Assembly: GCF_023100805.1 (NCBI RefSeq)
Contig: NZ_CP095855.1
Span: 2,707,001-2,771,000, forward strand
Reading direction: 5' to 3'
Source: Chitinophaga filiformis
GTDB taxonomy: Bacteria > Bacteroidota > Bacteroidia > Chitinophagales > Chitinophagaceae
Length of the DNA: 64,000 bases
In this document: in pieces, positions 35,878-44,523 of the stretch
Layout: every line of letters starts with the position of its first letter
Position numbering within the stretch: position 1 is the stretch's first letter
The notes under the pieces: generated by a model
Seen by the model: only the letters and a program-made list of their open reading frames with translations
The model's database searches: none
What the model was told of the DNA's origin: nothing
Made by a program: the position numbers and the translations under genes

Positions 35878-38178
35878 ATGAAAATCAGCATACATCACAC
35901 ATTCCGTATAGCACTGCTGGCAGGCATGCTGCTGTGCGCCGGTTATTTCAGATCGGCGGCACAACAGTATCCTGTAAAGGTGCAGGTGCAGTTACTGCAA
36001 CCGGTATCGCCGCAGCTGGCTAACCTCTACAGTGGTACACAGGCCAGGTTGATCGTCACCCTGCTGAATACTGACCTGCAAAAGCCCTCTTTATCTGTGC
36101 GCCTGCGCCTGACCATCAAAGGTGGGAATGCCCTGCTGCGCAATAAGGATTATGGCTATTACCCCAGCCTACAGCTGGACGCCGGTATTCCACTGCGATT
36201 GAGCATGGACGACCTGGCCCCTTATTTCCAGCTCAATAACCTGGATGCTTCGGGTATTTCGCCCTCGCAACTGTTGCAGAACAGCCGTTTGCCCGATGGG
36301 TACTATACCTTTTGTGTAGAGGTGATAGAGATGAACAGCGGTCAGCTGGTGAGCAACAGTAACCTGGGCTGTTCCCCGCCGGCGTGGATCAGCACCAGTC
36401 AGCCTCCCTTACTGAACCTGCCGCTCAAAGGCGGCGGCGTGGCATTCAGGGAACCGCTGAATATTACCTTCAACTGGACGCCCCGGCATATGAGCAGCGC
36501 CAATGCTGCTTTCCAGACCGAGTATGAGTTCACGCTGTCTGAGTTGTGGGATACCACCATTGCGCCGGAAGCGGCATTCCTGAACACACCGCCTTTATAC
36601 CAGACAACAACGGCAGCAACAACCCTGTTGTACGGACCTGCACAGCCACCGCTCATCCCCGGTAAGCGCTATGCCTGGCGCGTAAAAGCGAAAGCCAAGG
36701 TGGGCATTGATGAATATGATGTATTCCTGAATAACGGGTACAGTGAGATCTACTGGTTCGTATTGCAGGAGAACTGCCAGCCGCCGCAACAGGTACTGGC
36801 TACGATAGAGAAGAACATCGTTACTGTGAGCTGGTTGCCACAGCCTAAAATGTCTGAATACATCGTAGAATATCGCGAAGCCAATAAGGACGATGCTGCC
36901 TGGTTCAATGTGAAAACAACTGACGACCATGTAGCTATCTATGACGCCGTACCCGGCAGAAGTTATGAATACCGCGTAGGTGGTTATTGTGTAGCTGAAA
37001 CAAAAACAATGGGCGACCTGCATGGCTTTAAGATGCCGGCAAAAGATACAGCCCTGAACAAGAACTGCGGATTGCTGCCTGATATCAAACTGGCTAACCA
37101 GGAGCCTATCAAAGAGCTGAAGAACGGCGATCAGATCATGGCGGGCGATTTCCCCGTACGTCTCATGACCGTATCGGGCGCTGGTACATTCCAGGGAACG
37201 GGTTATGTGATGATCCCATTCCTGAGCGATGCAAAGGTGAAAGTGAAGTTTAACAATATTACTGTCAATACGAGCCGCCAGTTACTGAGCGGGGTGATAC
37301 AGACCACCTTCGACAGCCTGGAAACACAGGTGGCGAAAGTGGATGATGTGGTGCAGGCGGTAAAAGATCTGGGCAGCGTGGTAATAGACCTGGCGCACCT
37401 GACAATAGATAGTGATTACCTGCTGGTAAAAGAACTGGCAGACGAGATCAGGAAACTGGCAGAAGATGAATTGCCGCAGGAGCTGAAAGACCGAATAGTC
37501 AAGGCGGCAGATAACCTGGAGAAGGCCAAGAAGGATTACGACGAAGCGAAAGCAGCGTACGATAATGCGAAGACACCGGAGGAGAAAGCAGCGGCGAAAG
37601 AGAAGAAAGACAAGGCGGCGCAGGCCTTTGAAGATGCGAAGAAAGAAGTGGATGCCGTGAACAAAGAGAAGGATGCCTTCGTGAAATCGGTTACTGATCT
37701 GCTGGTAAAAGCAGTGAAGAAATTGAAAGCTGATTATAATGACAGCAGGCGTAATAAGATCAATGAAGATTACAATGCCAGCCAGAAAGCATTGAATGAC
37801 CTGATCAGCGAAACGAAGAGCGCATTGCTGAACGGCAGACCAATGCCTGTGGATGAAAATAAAGGCAAGTACTCTATTGTCATTGCAGTAGACAGCGTAG
37901 TGGTGTCAAAACCTGGAAATGATGACTTTACGAAGCTGAGTATTGCATTCAAGAATGCAGAACTGCAGAAGAATAAGGTGGTGGTCATAGATATGTTTGA
38001 CCAGCATATCACCAGTAAGGAATACTACGCCATGGTAACCCAGATACTCAGGATCAACGGTAAGAATCTCGTTGACTACATCATTGCAGAAAGAAAAGAT
38101 GATGTGGACGATGATGAAATTGTCAGCAATCTGAAAGTACAACTGGAAGAATTAATAACCGATCTGTTGAATAAATAA
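35878..38178 (+). CDS. Exported FN3/coiled-coil surface protein
   Basis: A 766-residue protein with a signal peptide (about 1-28, cleavage SAAQQ). The N-terminal part (30-300) is beta-rich with PVKVQVQLLQPVSPQLANLY and an Ig-like stretch. An FN3 domain lies about 300-385 (NIVTVSWLPQPKMSEYIVEYRE). A beta region precedes a long charged coiled coil (about 530-625, LEKAKKDYDEAKAAYDNAK and AFEDAKKEVDAVNKEKDAF). The C-terminal 100 residues are mixed. No T9SS domain or lipobox. The coiled coil suggests a rod or an interaction surface for the toxin protein encoded nine bases downstream (inference). Confidence 0.82.
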   Translation: MKISIHHTFRIALLAGMLLCAGYFRSAAQQYPVKVQVQLLQPVSPQLANLYSGTQARLIVTLLNTDLQKPSLSVRLRLTIKGGNALLRNKDYGYYPSLQLDAGIPLRLSMDDLAPYFQLNNLDASGISPSQLLQNSRLPDGYYTFCVEVIEMNSGQLVSNSNLGCSPPAWISTSQPPLLNLPLKGGGVAFREPLNITFNWTPRHMSSANAAFQTEYEFTLSELWDTTIAPEAAFLNTPPLYQTTTAATTLLYGPAQPPLIPGKRYAWRVKAKAKVGIDEYDVFLNNGYSEIYWFVLQENCQPPQQVLATIEKNIVTVSWLPQPKMSEYIVEYREANKDDAAWFNVKTTDDHVAIYDAVPGRSYEYRVGGYCVAETKTMGDLHGFKMPAKDTALNKNCGLLPDIKLANQEPIKELKNGDQIMAGDFPVRLMTVSGAGTFQGTGYVMIPFLSDAKVKVKFNNITVNTSRQLLSGVIQTTFDSLETQVAKVDDVVQAVKDLGSVVIDLAHLTIDSDYLLVKELADEIRKLAEDELPQELKDRIVKAADNLEKAKKDYDEAKAAYDNAKTPEEKAAAKEKKDKAAQAFEDAKKEVDAVNKEKDAFVKSVTDLLVKAVKKLKADYNDSRRNKINEDYNASQKALNDLISETKSALLNGRPMPVDENKGKYSIVIAVDSVVVSKPGNDDFTKLSIAFKNAELQKNKVVVIDMFDQHITSKEYYAMVTQILRINGKNLVDYIIAERKDDVDDDEIVSNLKVQLEELITDLLNK

Positions 38179-38187
38179 ACAGGTAAT

Positions 38188-41100
38188 ATGAAAATGTTAC
38201 GGAAATATATACTCTTGTTCATCCTGTTATTGCCGGCTGCTGCGGGGTTCGCAACACCGGACAGGGATAGTCTTGTGATGAAGGTGATTGAACGGGGCAG
38301 AGTCGCTATCCGGGAGATGGCCAGGCAGAATAAACTGAATGATGAAAAAGGGCTCTCCTCTCAGAATCGATACGTGCTGCATATCAATACTGCAGACCTG
38401 ATAGATAAGAAGATAGATGCGCTTGACAAGGATTATATCAAACAAAGGAAAATCACTTATAGTACAGATGATGTAGGCGGAAATGCAGCCGGCGAGTACC
38501 TGGTGCCTGCCGGTGAAGATCTTGATGATCTGGACGATGACCTGAAGGAATATAACCTGAAGCCGGGCACTCAGGTGCGGGCCTACCTGATCACGATCGA
38601 TTTCATACCGATGATCTTTAATAATCCGCCGCCCGACATGGGAACGCTGATGAACTATTACCATAATGAAGCGATAGGTACGGAAAACGGGACCATTACG
38701 GAAACAGCGAGGGACGATGCCGCTGCCATTGTGAAGGGAATAGCAGCGGGATTGCTGAATGAGCAGGCGGAAGGCAGTGCGGCTCCGGCATTCAATACGG
38801 TTTGTTGTGGTATGGTGAACTATAAGATCTACAACAAAAGAGACGTATTGAAAACACTGCGGATATTTTCTCCGTATTGTGACCTGAAGGGGGCCGAACT
38901 GGAATCGTACAACCTGTTGCTGGGAAAACACCTGATGTCGGTAAGGGGCAATACAGGTCCCAAAATGATTGAGGCATTTATACGTGCTATTATCCGTAAT
39001 AATACTGACTATAAAGTATTGCCCTATGTAAAGGAGCGGATCATGTCTGTTACGGATAGTGATACAATGGGATTACTGTTATCCGGCCTGAGTGAGCATG
39101 CGTATGACCAGTTTACATACGAGGAGCGTATGCATGCCATCAAGGTGCTCTCATCGAAAGGATGGATAAATGCGCCCGGCCAGGAAAAGATCGTGTCTTT
39201 ATTATCAACAACAGATCTTGAAACTGATGCCGCCAGGCTGAAGGAAGACCTCGCCAAACCGAATGAGTATGTCCCGAAAACGAAAGAGATCTCTGACGGA
39301 GCGACAGATATGATAACGGTTCATGACGATAACAGTGATCTGAGCCTGCTGCATTTACTGGTAAATGGTATATCAGACCAGCTGCTGGGCGCACAGAGTT
39401 ATACTGCTTTGACCCAGTTCTTCATCAACTTTGCGAGATCGTCGCCTACTGTGTTTGACGATGCCCTGGCTTTTTACAGGGATCCTAATAAGATGGCCCG
39501 CACAATAGTATGGGATAAGAGCTATGCCCTTGAACTGCTGGCCAGTCCCCCGGTGGGTACGAACAGCTATGATGTGACGTTCGACAATAAGACGGATGAG
39601 ATCACCATTACCAAGTCGCAGCTGAAATTCTATGAGAATAAGGATGGCTATGATAAGCTGCATGACGCAATGCGGGAGTATGTGAAGGACAACGACAGCT
39701 TTCTGAAGAAGTTCCTGAAAGAGACAATGATCCCTGCCACCGAAGTAGTAGATGTAATAAGGGTGATAGGCTATTATAATGGGTTGTTTCCCCCCCAACC
39801 TGATTGGGAGAAAGAGACGCCTGTGAAGTTAAAGCCCTGGGACCTGGTATCATTTACCAATAAGTCCGACCTGTCACTGCTGGCAGCGGCTGTGGGAGAA
39901 TCGCCGGAACAGAAGGATCACCAGTCTCAGTTCGTCCCGGCCATTGTACTGAAGTATGCGGCCGACAAGAAGCTAAACCAAAATGTAGGTAAAGGCGTGA
40001 TGATGGCTTTTGATGTGATCACGCTGATAACACCTGTTGGAGAACTGGCTTACCTGGGAAAAGTTGCCAACTATATTTACAAGGGTGTTGAATACGGCTC
40101 TAAAGTGACCGCACTGGGCAACCTGGCGGTAGAAACGGGCGCTATACCTCCGGACAGTAAGCTGGCAGTGCTCATCAAAGACTGCTATGAAGTAAGCAAC
40201 CTGTTGCAGTTAGGTAACCTGGGGCTTACTGCCACAAATGGCGTTATTGCCAAGCTGTCCAGGGCAGAAGCGACAAAATTCCTTCAGTCTTTTTATGGGG
40301 CAGAAAAAGAAGGGATGATGTATTTGCTGAAGGACCCTGAAACGGTAAAGCGGATCATCCGGTTTAAGAGGGAAATAGAAGAAGCAGGCGTTGTGGCAGG
40401 ATACGGCAAGAACTGGTTCCAGAGTATCAAAGACCAGGTATACAACGGCATTTCTGCTACCGTTGCTAAAATGAAGGATTTAAAGTTCCTGCGGACGGAG
40501 GGAAGTGGTAACCTGCTCAAATTTATGGATGATGCCAATCAGCAGGTGATGCATACCATGGCAGATGGTACTGTGGTACTGGATAAAACAGCAGTGACCT
40601 TTGCAGAAGATGCCCACCTGGTAGGTACCCTGGACGATGTCCCTGTCCGCACGGCAGAAAATGTGAGCGAGGCTACGGAAGACCTGATGTTCATACAGCG
40701 GGCCAATAAAAGTGTAGAGTGTATAAAAGGCGCTTGTTTCATAGCAGGAACACTGGTACATACAAAAGCAGGTCTTACACCTATTGAACAGGTTAAAGAG
40801 GGAGAAACCGTACTGGGCGTGAAGGTGGCTAACGGCGATACTACCTGGCAGCAGGTGACACACGCTTTCACGAAACATGCGTCGAAACTGGTGCGTATCA
40901 TTACCGGCCGCGATACCATCTTCTCCACACCAGAGCATCCCTACCTTACAGAGAACGGCTGGAAAAGTGCGGTGGACCTGAAAGCCGGATGGCGCCTCAG
41001 GCTGGCGGGACATGCTTTTGCTACGCTGATCTCAGTAGTGCCGATCGATACCAGCGTAAGCGTGTATAATTTTGAGACCAGCATCACACACAACTATTGT

Positions 41101-42288
41101 ATAGGTACTGAAGGCATCGTTGTACATAATTCCTGCGAGATCTTTAAAAGACTGAAAAGCCGCATCCCGGAAGAGCATTTCGATGATTTTGTAAATGATT
41201 TTAAAGATGCGCCAAAAGGTTCAGAAAAGGCGTCGCTGCTGAAAAAGTTCGATGAAGGGAAACTGTCTATCGATGTATGGGAGATTCTGTACAAATACCC
41301 TTCGCTGCGTGCATCTGAAGAACTATACCAGTTCCAGGGAATACTGAAAAGAAGTACTGATCCCAACTGCGCAGCTTCCATGCGGGAAGTGATGGCGGGC
41401 AACAAGGGATTTGACGTATTGAATGAGGCAGACCAGAAAGAATTCAGGTCGCGTTTTGAGGCGATCATGCTCCGTGCCGAGAACAAAGGGGATAAAGCCC
41501 TGGCAGCTGAAATGGAAAAATGCCTGGCCCGGCTCCGCGAAGTATGGGCGGGAGAAGGTATTGCGGCACGGGTGGCCAGAATAAGTAAATTGGCCGATCA
41601 GTACAATGCACTGACGCCTGAACAGAAATTGCTGTTCGACAAAGACTTTGCTGAAGCTAGTCCTGCTGCATTGGAACGGATATCCAACGAGACGGAATTC
41701 TTAGCACACTGGAAGACAGACAGGGAATATTACCATGTATCTTATGCAGATATGCACCATAAAGACTGGTCTACAGTATACAAGGAAACGACCGCAAGTG
41801 GCGAGTTGAATGCCAGCCTTGCAGAGCCGCTTAATGCAGTGACAGAAGACCTTGTAGGAGCAGCCAATTATGATAACTATATCGGGGCATCCGCTACCTA
41901 CAAAGGCAGACCTGGTGGTGTTGTTGTCAGGTTCAATTACCAGGCGGCCACTGAGCCCCCCTTGATAGAGATGTTCAAACGGCGCCTGAAGTATATGGAA
42001 ATTATCCGCGAAGATGCGGAGCAAGGTGGCCAGTTGTATAAAACCTTATACAAGGATGTACCTTTAGGAAAAGTGATCGCTGCCGATGTGCCGGGTACAC
42101 ACGCGGAAGTGCTGGCGGTGAATGTAATTGCAAGGGAAATGGAGGCAGCCACGGGCATAAAACTTACAGCGCAGTCAGAGCTTTCGCACATCTCCTGTAT
42201 GGTAAGGGGAAACAAGTATGGGTCTATGTGCCGTTGCCCGCATTGTTTCTATATCTTGCAGGAAGTAAATATGGTTGGAAACAGGTAA
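38188..42288 (+). CDS. Hint-domain polymorphic toxin with C-terminal deaminase-like domain
   Basis: A 1366-residue exported toxin-like protein. Order: signal peptide (about 1-23), a long helical region without recognised family (about 24-845), a Hint autoprotease domain (850-983) and a C-terminal region (984-1366). The Hint domain keeps the splicing/cleavage residues: Cys850 in GACFIAGTLVHT, STPEHPYL (block B His), and His980-Asn981 before Ser982-Cys983. The last 70 residues contain a cytidine-deaminase-fold zinc motif, His1305-Ala-Glu1307 in GTHAEVLAVN and Cys1350-Pro-His-Cys1353 near the end. Such domains are nucleic-acid or nucleotide deaminase toxins in polymorphic toxin systems (YwqJ-like group is one possibility). 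A small gene two bases downstream is the likely immunity gene. Deaminase call is from motif only. Confidence 0.85.
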   Translation: MKMLRKYILLFILLLPAAAGFATPDRDSLVMKVIERGRVAIREMARQNKLNDEKGLSSQNRYVLHINTADLIDKKIDALDKDYIKQRKITYSTDDVGGNAAGEYLVPAGEDLDDLDDDLKEYNLKPGTQVRAYLITIDFIPMIFNNPPPDMGTLMNYYHNEAIGTENGTITETARDDAAAIVKGIAAGLLNEQAEGSAAPAFNTVCCGMVNYKIYNKRDVLKTLRIFSPYCDLKGAELESYNLLLGKHLMSVRGNTGPKMIEAFIRAIIRNNTDYKVLPYVKERIMSVTDSDTMGLLLSGLSEHAYDQFTYEERMHAIKVLSSKGWINAPGQEKIVSLLSTTDLETDAARLKEDLAKPNEYVPKTKEISDGATDMITVHDDNSDLSLLHLLVNGISDQLLGAQSYTALTQFFINFARSSPTVFDDALAFYRDPNKMARTIVWDKSYALELLASPPVGTNSYDVTFDNKTDEITITKSQLKFYENKDGYDKLHDAMREYVKDNDSFLKKFLKETMIPATEVVDVIRVIGYYNGLFPPQPDWEKETPVKLKPWDLVSFTNKSDLSLLAAAVGESPEQKDHQSQFVPAIVLKYAADKKLNQNVGKGVMMAFDVITLITPVGELAYLGKVANYIYKGVEYGSKVTALGNLAVETGAIPPDSKLAVLIKDCYEVSNLLQLGNLGLTATNGVIAKLSRAEATKFLQSFYGAEKEGMMYLLKDPETVKRIIRFKREIEEAGVVAGYGKNWFQSIKDQVYNGISATVAKMKDLKFLRTEGSGNLLKFMDDANQQVMHTMADGTVVLDKTAVTFAEDAHLVGTLDDVPVRTAENVSEATEDLMFIQRANKSVECIKGACFIAGTLVHTKAGLTPIEQVKEGETVLGVKVANGDTTWQQVTHAFTKHASKLVRIITGRDTIFSTPEHPYLTENGWKSAVDLKAGWRLRLAGHAFATLISVVPIDTSVSVYNFETSITHNYCIGTEGIVVHNSCEIFKRLKSRIPEEHFDDFVNDFKDAPKGSEKASLLKKFDEGKLSIDVWEILYKYPSLRASEELYQFQGILKRSTDPNCAASMREVMAGNKGFDVLNEADQKEFRSRFEAIMLRAENKGDKALAAEMEKCLARLREVWAGEGIAARVARISKLADQYNALTPEQKLLFDKDFAEASPAALERISNETEFLAHWKTDREYYHVSYADMHHKDWSTVYKETTASGELNASLAEPLNAVTEDLVGAANYDNYIGASATYKGRPGGVVVRFNYQAATEPPLIEMFKRRLKYMEIIREDAEQGGQLYKTLYKDVPLGKVIAADVPGTHAEVLAVNVIAREMEAATGIKLTAQSELSHISCMVRGNKYGSMCRCPHCFYILQEVNMVGNR

Positions 42289-42290
42289 TT

Positions 42291-42770
42291 ATGGAACAAG
42301 CACTGACTATTGGAAATGAGACTTTCTTATTCAGTTATGACGAACATTCCCGGGAATGGCTACTGAAGGATGCAGATTATTTCGGTGGTTACGACACAGA
42401 CCTCCGCATTGATAAACGTGTGTTTCCTGATGGAAATGTTAACTGGGAAGAGGTGCAGGCATTTATGCTTTACCTGCGGAATGATCCTGCCCGGGTGATG
42501 GACAACATGGTTAGTGCAGGAGTGGTATTAAAATCGCTTTTCCAGGAAGCATACCTACGCAGTGAGGAGCGGGAAGTGAGGCAGGAAGCCTATTTTGAAA
42601 TGAGTGGCATCTCGTTCAGGGGGTATAGCCAGACTTCTCCCGGCAATTTTATTTACGACTACCTGATGATGCCTTATTACTCCGGAGATAGGCTGATGGA
42701 TGTAGGTACGTACATGTGGAGGGCCAGTTTTATCGGGTACAGTATTTATGGCGTCAGCAGGGAATATTGA
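42291..42770 (+). CDS. Putative immunity protein for the Hint-deaminase toxin
   Basis: A 159-residue cytoplasmic protein without signal or membrane segment. The ATG at 42291, two bases after the toxin stop, gives MEQALTIGNETFLFSYDEHS; an in-frame ATG at 42228 would overlap the toxin's zinc-motif codons and is unlikely. The protein is acidic and aromatic-rich (YFGGYDTDLRIDKRVFPDG; YEMSGISF-like and YLMMPYYSGDRLMDVGTYMW segments). I recognise no family. Small, acidic, orphan proteins directly after a polymorphic toxin gene are usually its cognate immunity factors, which is the basis of the call. It is the last gene of the operon, followed by a terminator. Confidence 0.7.
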   Translation: MEQALTIGNETFLFSYDEHSREWLLKDADYFGGYDTDLRIDKRVFPDGNVNWEEVQAFMLYLRNDPARVMDNMVSAGVVLKSLFQEAYLRSEEREVRQEAYFEMSGISFRGYSQTSPGNFIYDYLMMPYYSGDRLMDVGTYMWRASFIGYSIYGVSREY

Positions 42771-42791
42771 TCCGGCTTAAATAACAATTCT

Positions 42792-42833
42792 GGAAGGCTG
42801 TGCGTCATATGGCGGACAGCCTTTCTCTTCTTT
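42792..42833 (+). terminator. Terminator of the surface/toxin operon
   Basis: AAGGCTGT (42794-42801) pairs with ACAGCCTT (42816-42823), with an additional inner stem CGTC/GGCG, followed by TCTCTTCTTT. It lies 22 bases after the immunity gene stop. Confidence 0.75.
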
Positions 42834-42910
42834 ATACACTGATTTTCACAAATATCCGTTAATGTTATAAAAAATATTATTAATATTATCCCCTATATCA
42901 GATTAAACAG

Positions 42911-43366
42911 ATGGCAAAATATCTGGACTTTTTACAACCATATGCAAAACACCTGGGTGATCCTCAGGGAGTTAGTGAAGCAGAGGTAAAAGCGATCGAA
43001 CAACAGTATAATGTTAAGCTACCTTTAGCCTACGTAGAGTTTATCTCCATTTTCGGTAAGAAAAAGGGCCGTATCCTCAGGAATTATTCCAGCGAAGTAT
43101 CTTACCTGGCACAGAACAGGAAAGACGCCCTTAAAGCGTTGGGAGATATGGGGAACGGCAGTTTCAGCATCAAAGACAGCCATTTCTTCTTTGGCCAGTG
43201 GCAGGGACTTTCTTCTTATTTCTTTGATTGTGAGCAACTGGAAGACGATCCCCCGGTATATGTCCTGGATGCAGGTAAGGCGGATGTTTTTAAGCCTTCA
43301 TTTTCGCAGCTGATCAGGGAAGAACTAAATAAAGTATTAAAATTTGATGGGGTTATCAAAAAATAG
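42911..43366 (+). CDS. SMI1/KNR4 (SUKH) family protein, probable immunity factor
   Basis: A 151-residue soluble protein with the SUKH pattern: VSEAEVKAIEQQYNVKLPLAYVEFISIFGKKKGRIL near the N-terminus, then FFGQWQGLSSYFFDCEQLEDDPPVYVLDAG and a C-terminal helix SFSQLIREELNKVL. SUKH proteins are the broadest immunity superfamily for polymorphic toxins. It has its own AT-rich promoter region after the terminator at 42792-42833, so it is separate from the toxin operon but could supply additional protection. The next gene converges on it with only eight bases between and no visible terminator. Confidence 0.85.
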   Translation: MAKYLDFLQPYAKHLGDPQGVSEAEVKAIEQQYNVKLPLAYVEFISIFGKKKGRILRNYSSEVSYLAQNRKDALKALGDMGNGSFSIKDSHFFFGQWQGLSSYFFDCEQLEDDPPVYVLDAGKADVFKPSFSQLIREELNKVLKFDGVIKK

Positions 43367-43374
43367 CGTCCCAG

Positions 43375-43686
43375 CTATTGTACCTTACTCACATCCGACA
43401 ATCGTACTATTTCAGGCATCACGCAGATGGCCAGGCAAATCACTGCCGGAGGCGTGTCTGTAGCATGCATGTTAAATGCAATGGTGTCGCCCAGGCTGAT
43501 CTCAACCGGTAGTACGGTTGTAATGGTACTGTCCGTCCCCAGGATGTTAACCTTGTAAAGTCTGCCGCCTTCTGCAGATGAGCAGCAATTGTCCGCCGTT
43601 GTTACTACCCCTTTAAAAGACCTGCTGTTTTCTTTCGAGCAGGATAGCATAGAGATAAGGCATAGAAAAATAAAAATCTGTTTCAT
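43375..43686 (-). CDS. Small orphan lipoprotein
   Basis: A 103-residue protein with a lipoprotein signal (MKQIFIFLCLISMLSC, lipidated cysteine at residue 16). The mature part has a CC pair (TADNCCSSAEGG) and two further cysteines (VICLAICVMPE), then a beta-strand region (LYKVNILGTDSTITTVLPVEISLGD). No family recognised. It is divergent from endonuclease V and convergent with the SUKH gene. Its place among toxin and immunity genes might mean an envelope immunity role, but nothing in the sequence shows that. Confidence 0.65.
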   Translation of the reverse strand: MKQIFIFLCLISMLSCSKENSRSFKGVVTTADNCCSSAEGGRLYKVNILGTDSTITTVLPVEISLGDTIAFNMHATDTPPAVICLAICVMPEIVRLSDVSKVQ

Positions 43687-43818
43687 TGCAATTAGTCTGG
43701 TTGATAACTAGGGTATTAATGACCGTATAACGGGTGCAGGGTGGAAAAGTTACAACCTGTTGCCCGCTCTCCCGGCTAATGGACATGCTATTTTCCATAT
43801 ATTTATCTTCCGGCCAGA

Positions 43819-44523
43819 ATGTATAACATGATAAATCCGAATCTGACAGAACAGGAGGCGATCGATATCCAGCAGCAGTTAAGGGGCCAGGTCATTGCCA
43901 CCGACCACCTGCCTGCCGAAATAAAACTGATCGCAGGCGTAGATGTAGAATACGATAAGGACAGCAATGCCATTGCCGGTGCTTTTGTATTGCTGGACTA
44001 TCATACCCTGGAAGTGGTGGAAGTGGCCACGCATTGTATGGAGGTAACTTTCCCCTATATACCCGGCCTGTTTTCCTTCCGTGAAATGCCGGTGCTGCTG
44101 GAAGCATGGCAGAAACTGCAACAGCATCCGGATATCATCATCTGCGATGGGCAGGGGAGGGCGCATCCCCGCCGTTTCGGCCTGGCATGCCATATGGGAG
44201 TATTGTTGGACAAGCCGACCCTGGGATGCGGTAAAACAAGATTATTCGGGAAATACGACCCACCGGCTGCTGAGCGGGGAGCCGTCAGTCCATTGCTGGC
44301 AGAAGACGACGGAGAGCATATCGGGAATGCGCTGCGCACGCAAAAGGACATCAACCCCGTATTTGTTTCTGTGGGGCATAAGATCTCGCTGGATACTGCC
44401 ACCAGTCTGGTGTTGAAGATGTGTACGGAATACCGCCTGCCGGAAACGACCCGCAAAGCAGATCATTACGGGCGGGAGGCATTCCTGGCATATAAGAACG
44501 GCACTATTCCGCCGCTTCAATAA
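43819..44523 (+). CDS. nfi: Endonuclease V (deoxyinosine 3'-endonuclease)
   Basis: A 234-residue DNA-repair nuclease that cuts next to deoxyinosine produced by adenine deamination. The conserved blocks are all present: AGVDVEYD (metal ligand Asp42), PYIPGLFSFRE (79-89), IIICDGQGRAHPRRFGLACHMGV (Asp110 and the DNA-contacting G-x-G), PTLGCGKTRLFG and the late VSVGHKISL block. An alternative ATG lies three codons in (43828). The 3' end overlaps the convergent Rhs immunity gene by 20 bases. Its location between two toxin loci, one with a deaminase-like warhead, is noteworthy, but endonuclease V is a common housekeeping gene. Confidence 0.95.
   Translation: MYNMINPNLTEQEAIDIQQQLRGQVIATDHLPAEIKLIAGVDVEYDKDSNAIAGAFVLLDYHTLEVVEVATHCMEVTFPYIPGLFSFREMPVLLEAWQKLQQHPDIIICDGQGRAHPRRFGLACHMGVLLDKPTLGCGKTRLFGKYDPPAAERGAVSPLLAEDDGEHIGNALRTQKDINPVFVSVGHKISLDTATSLVLKMCTEYRLPETTRKADHYGREAFLAYKNGTIPPLQ

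Noticed and set aside
42228..42290. Longer start for the immunity gene overlapping the toxin end
   Set aside because: Would overlap the toxin's CPHC codons by 60 bases; the ATG at 42291 gives the usual two-base spacing and a better N-terminus.
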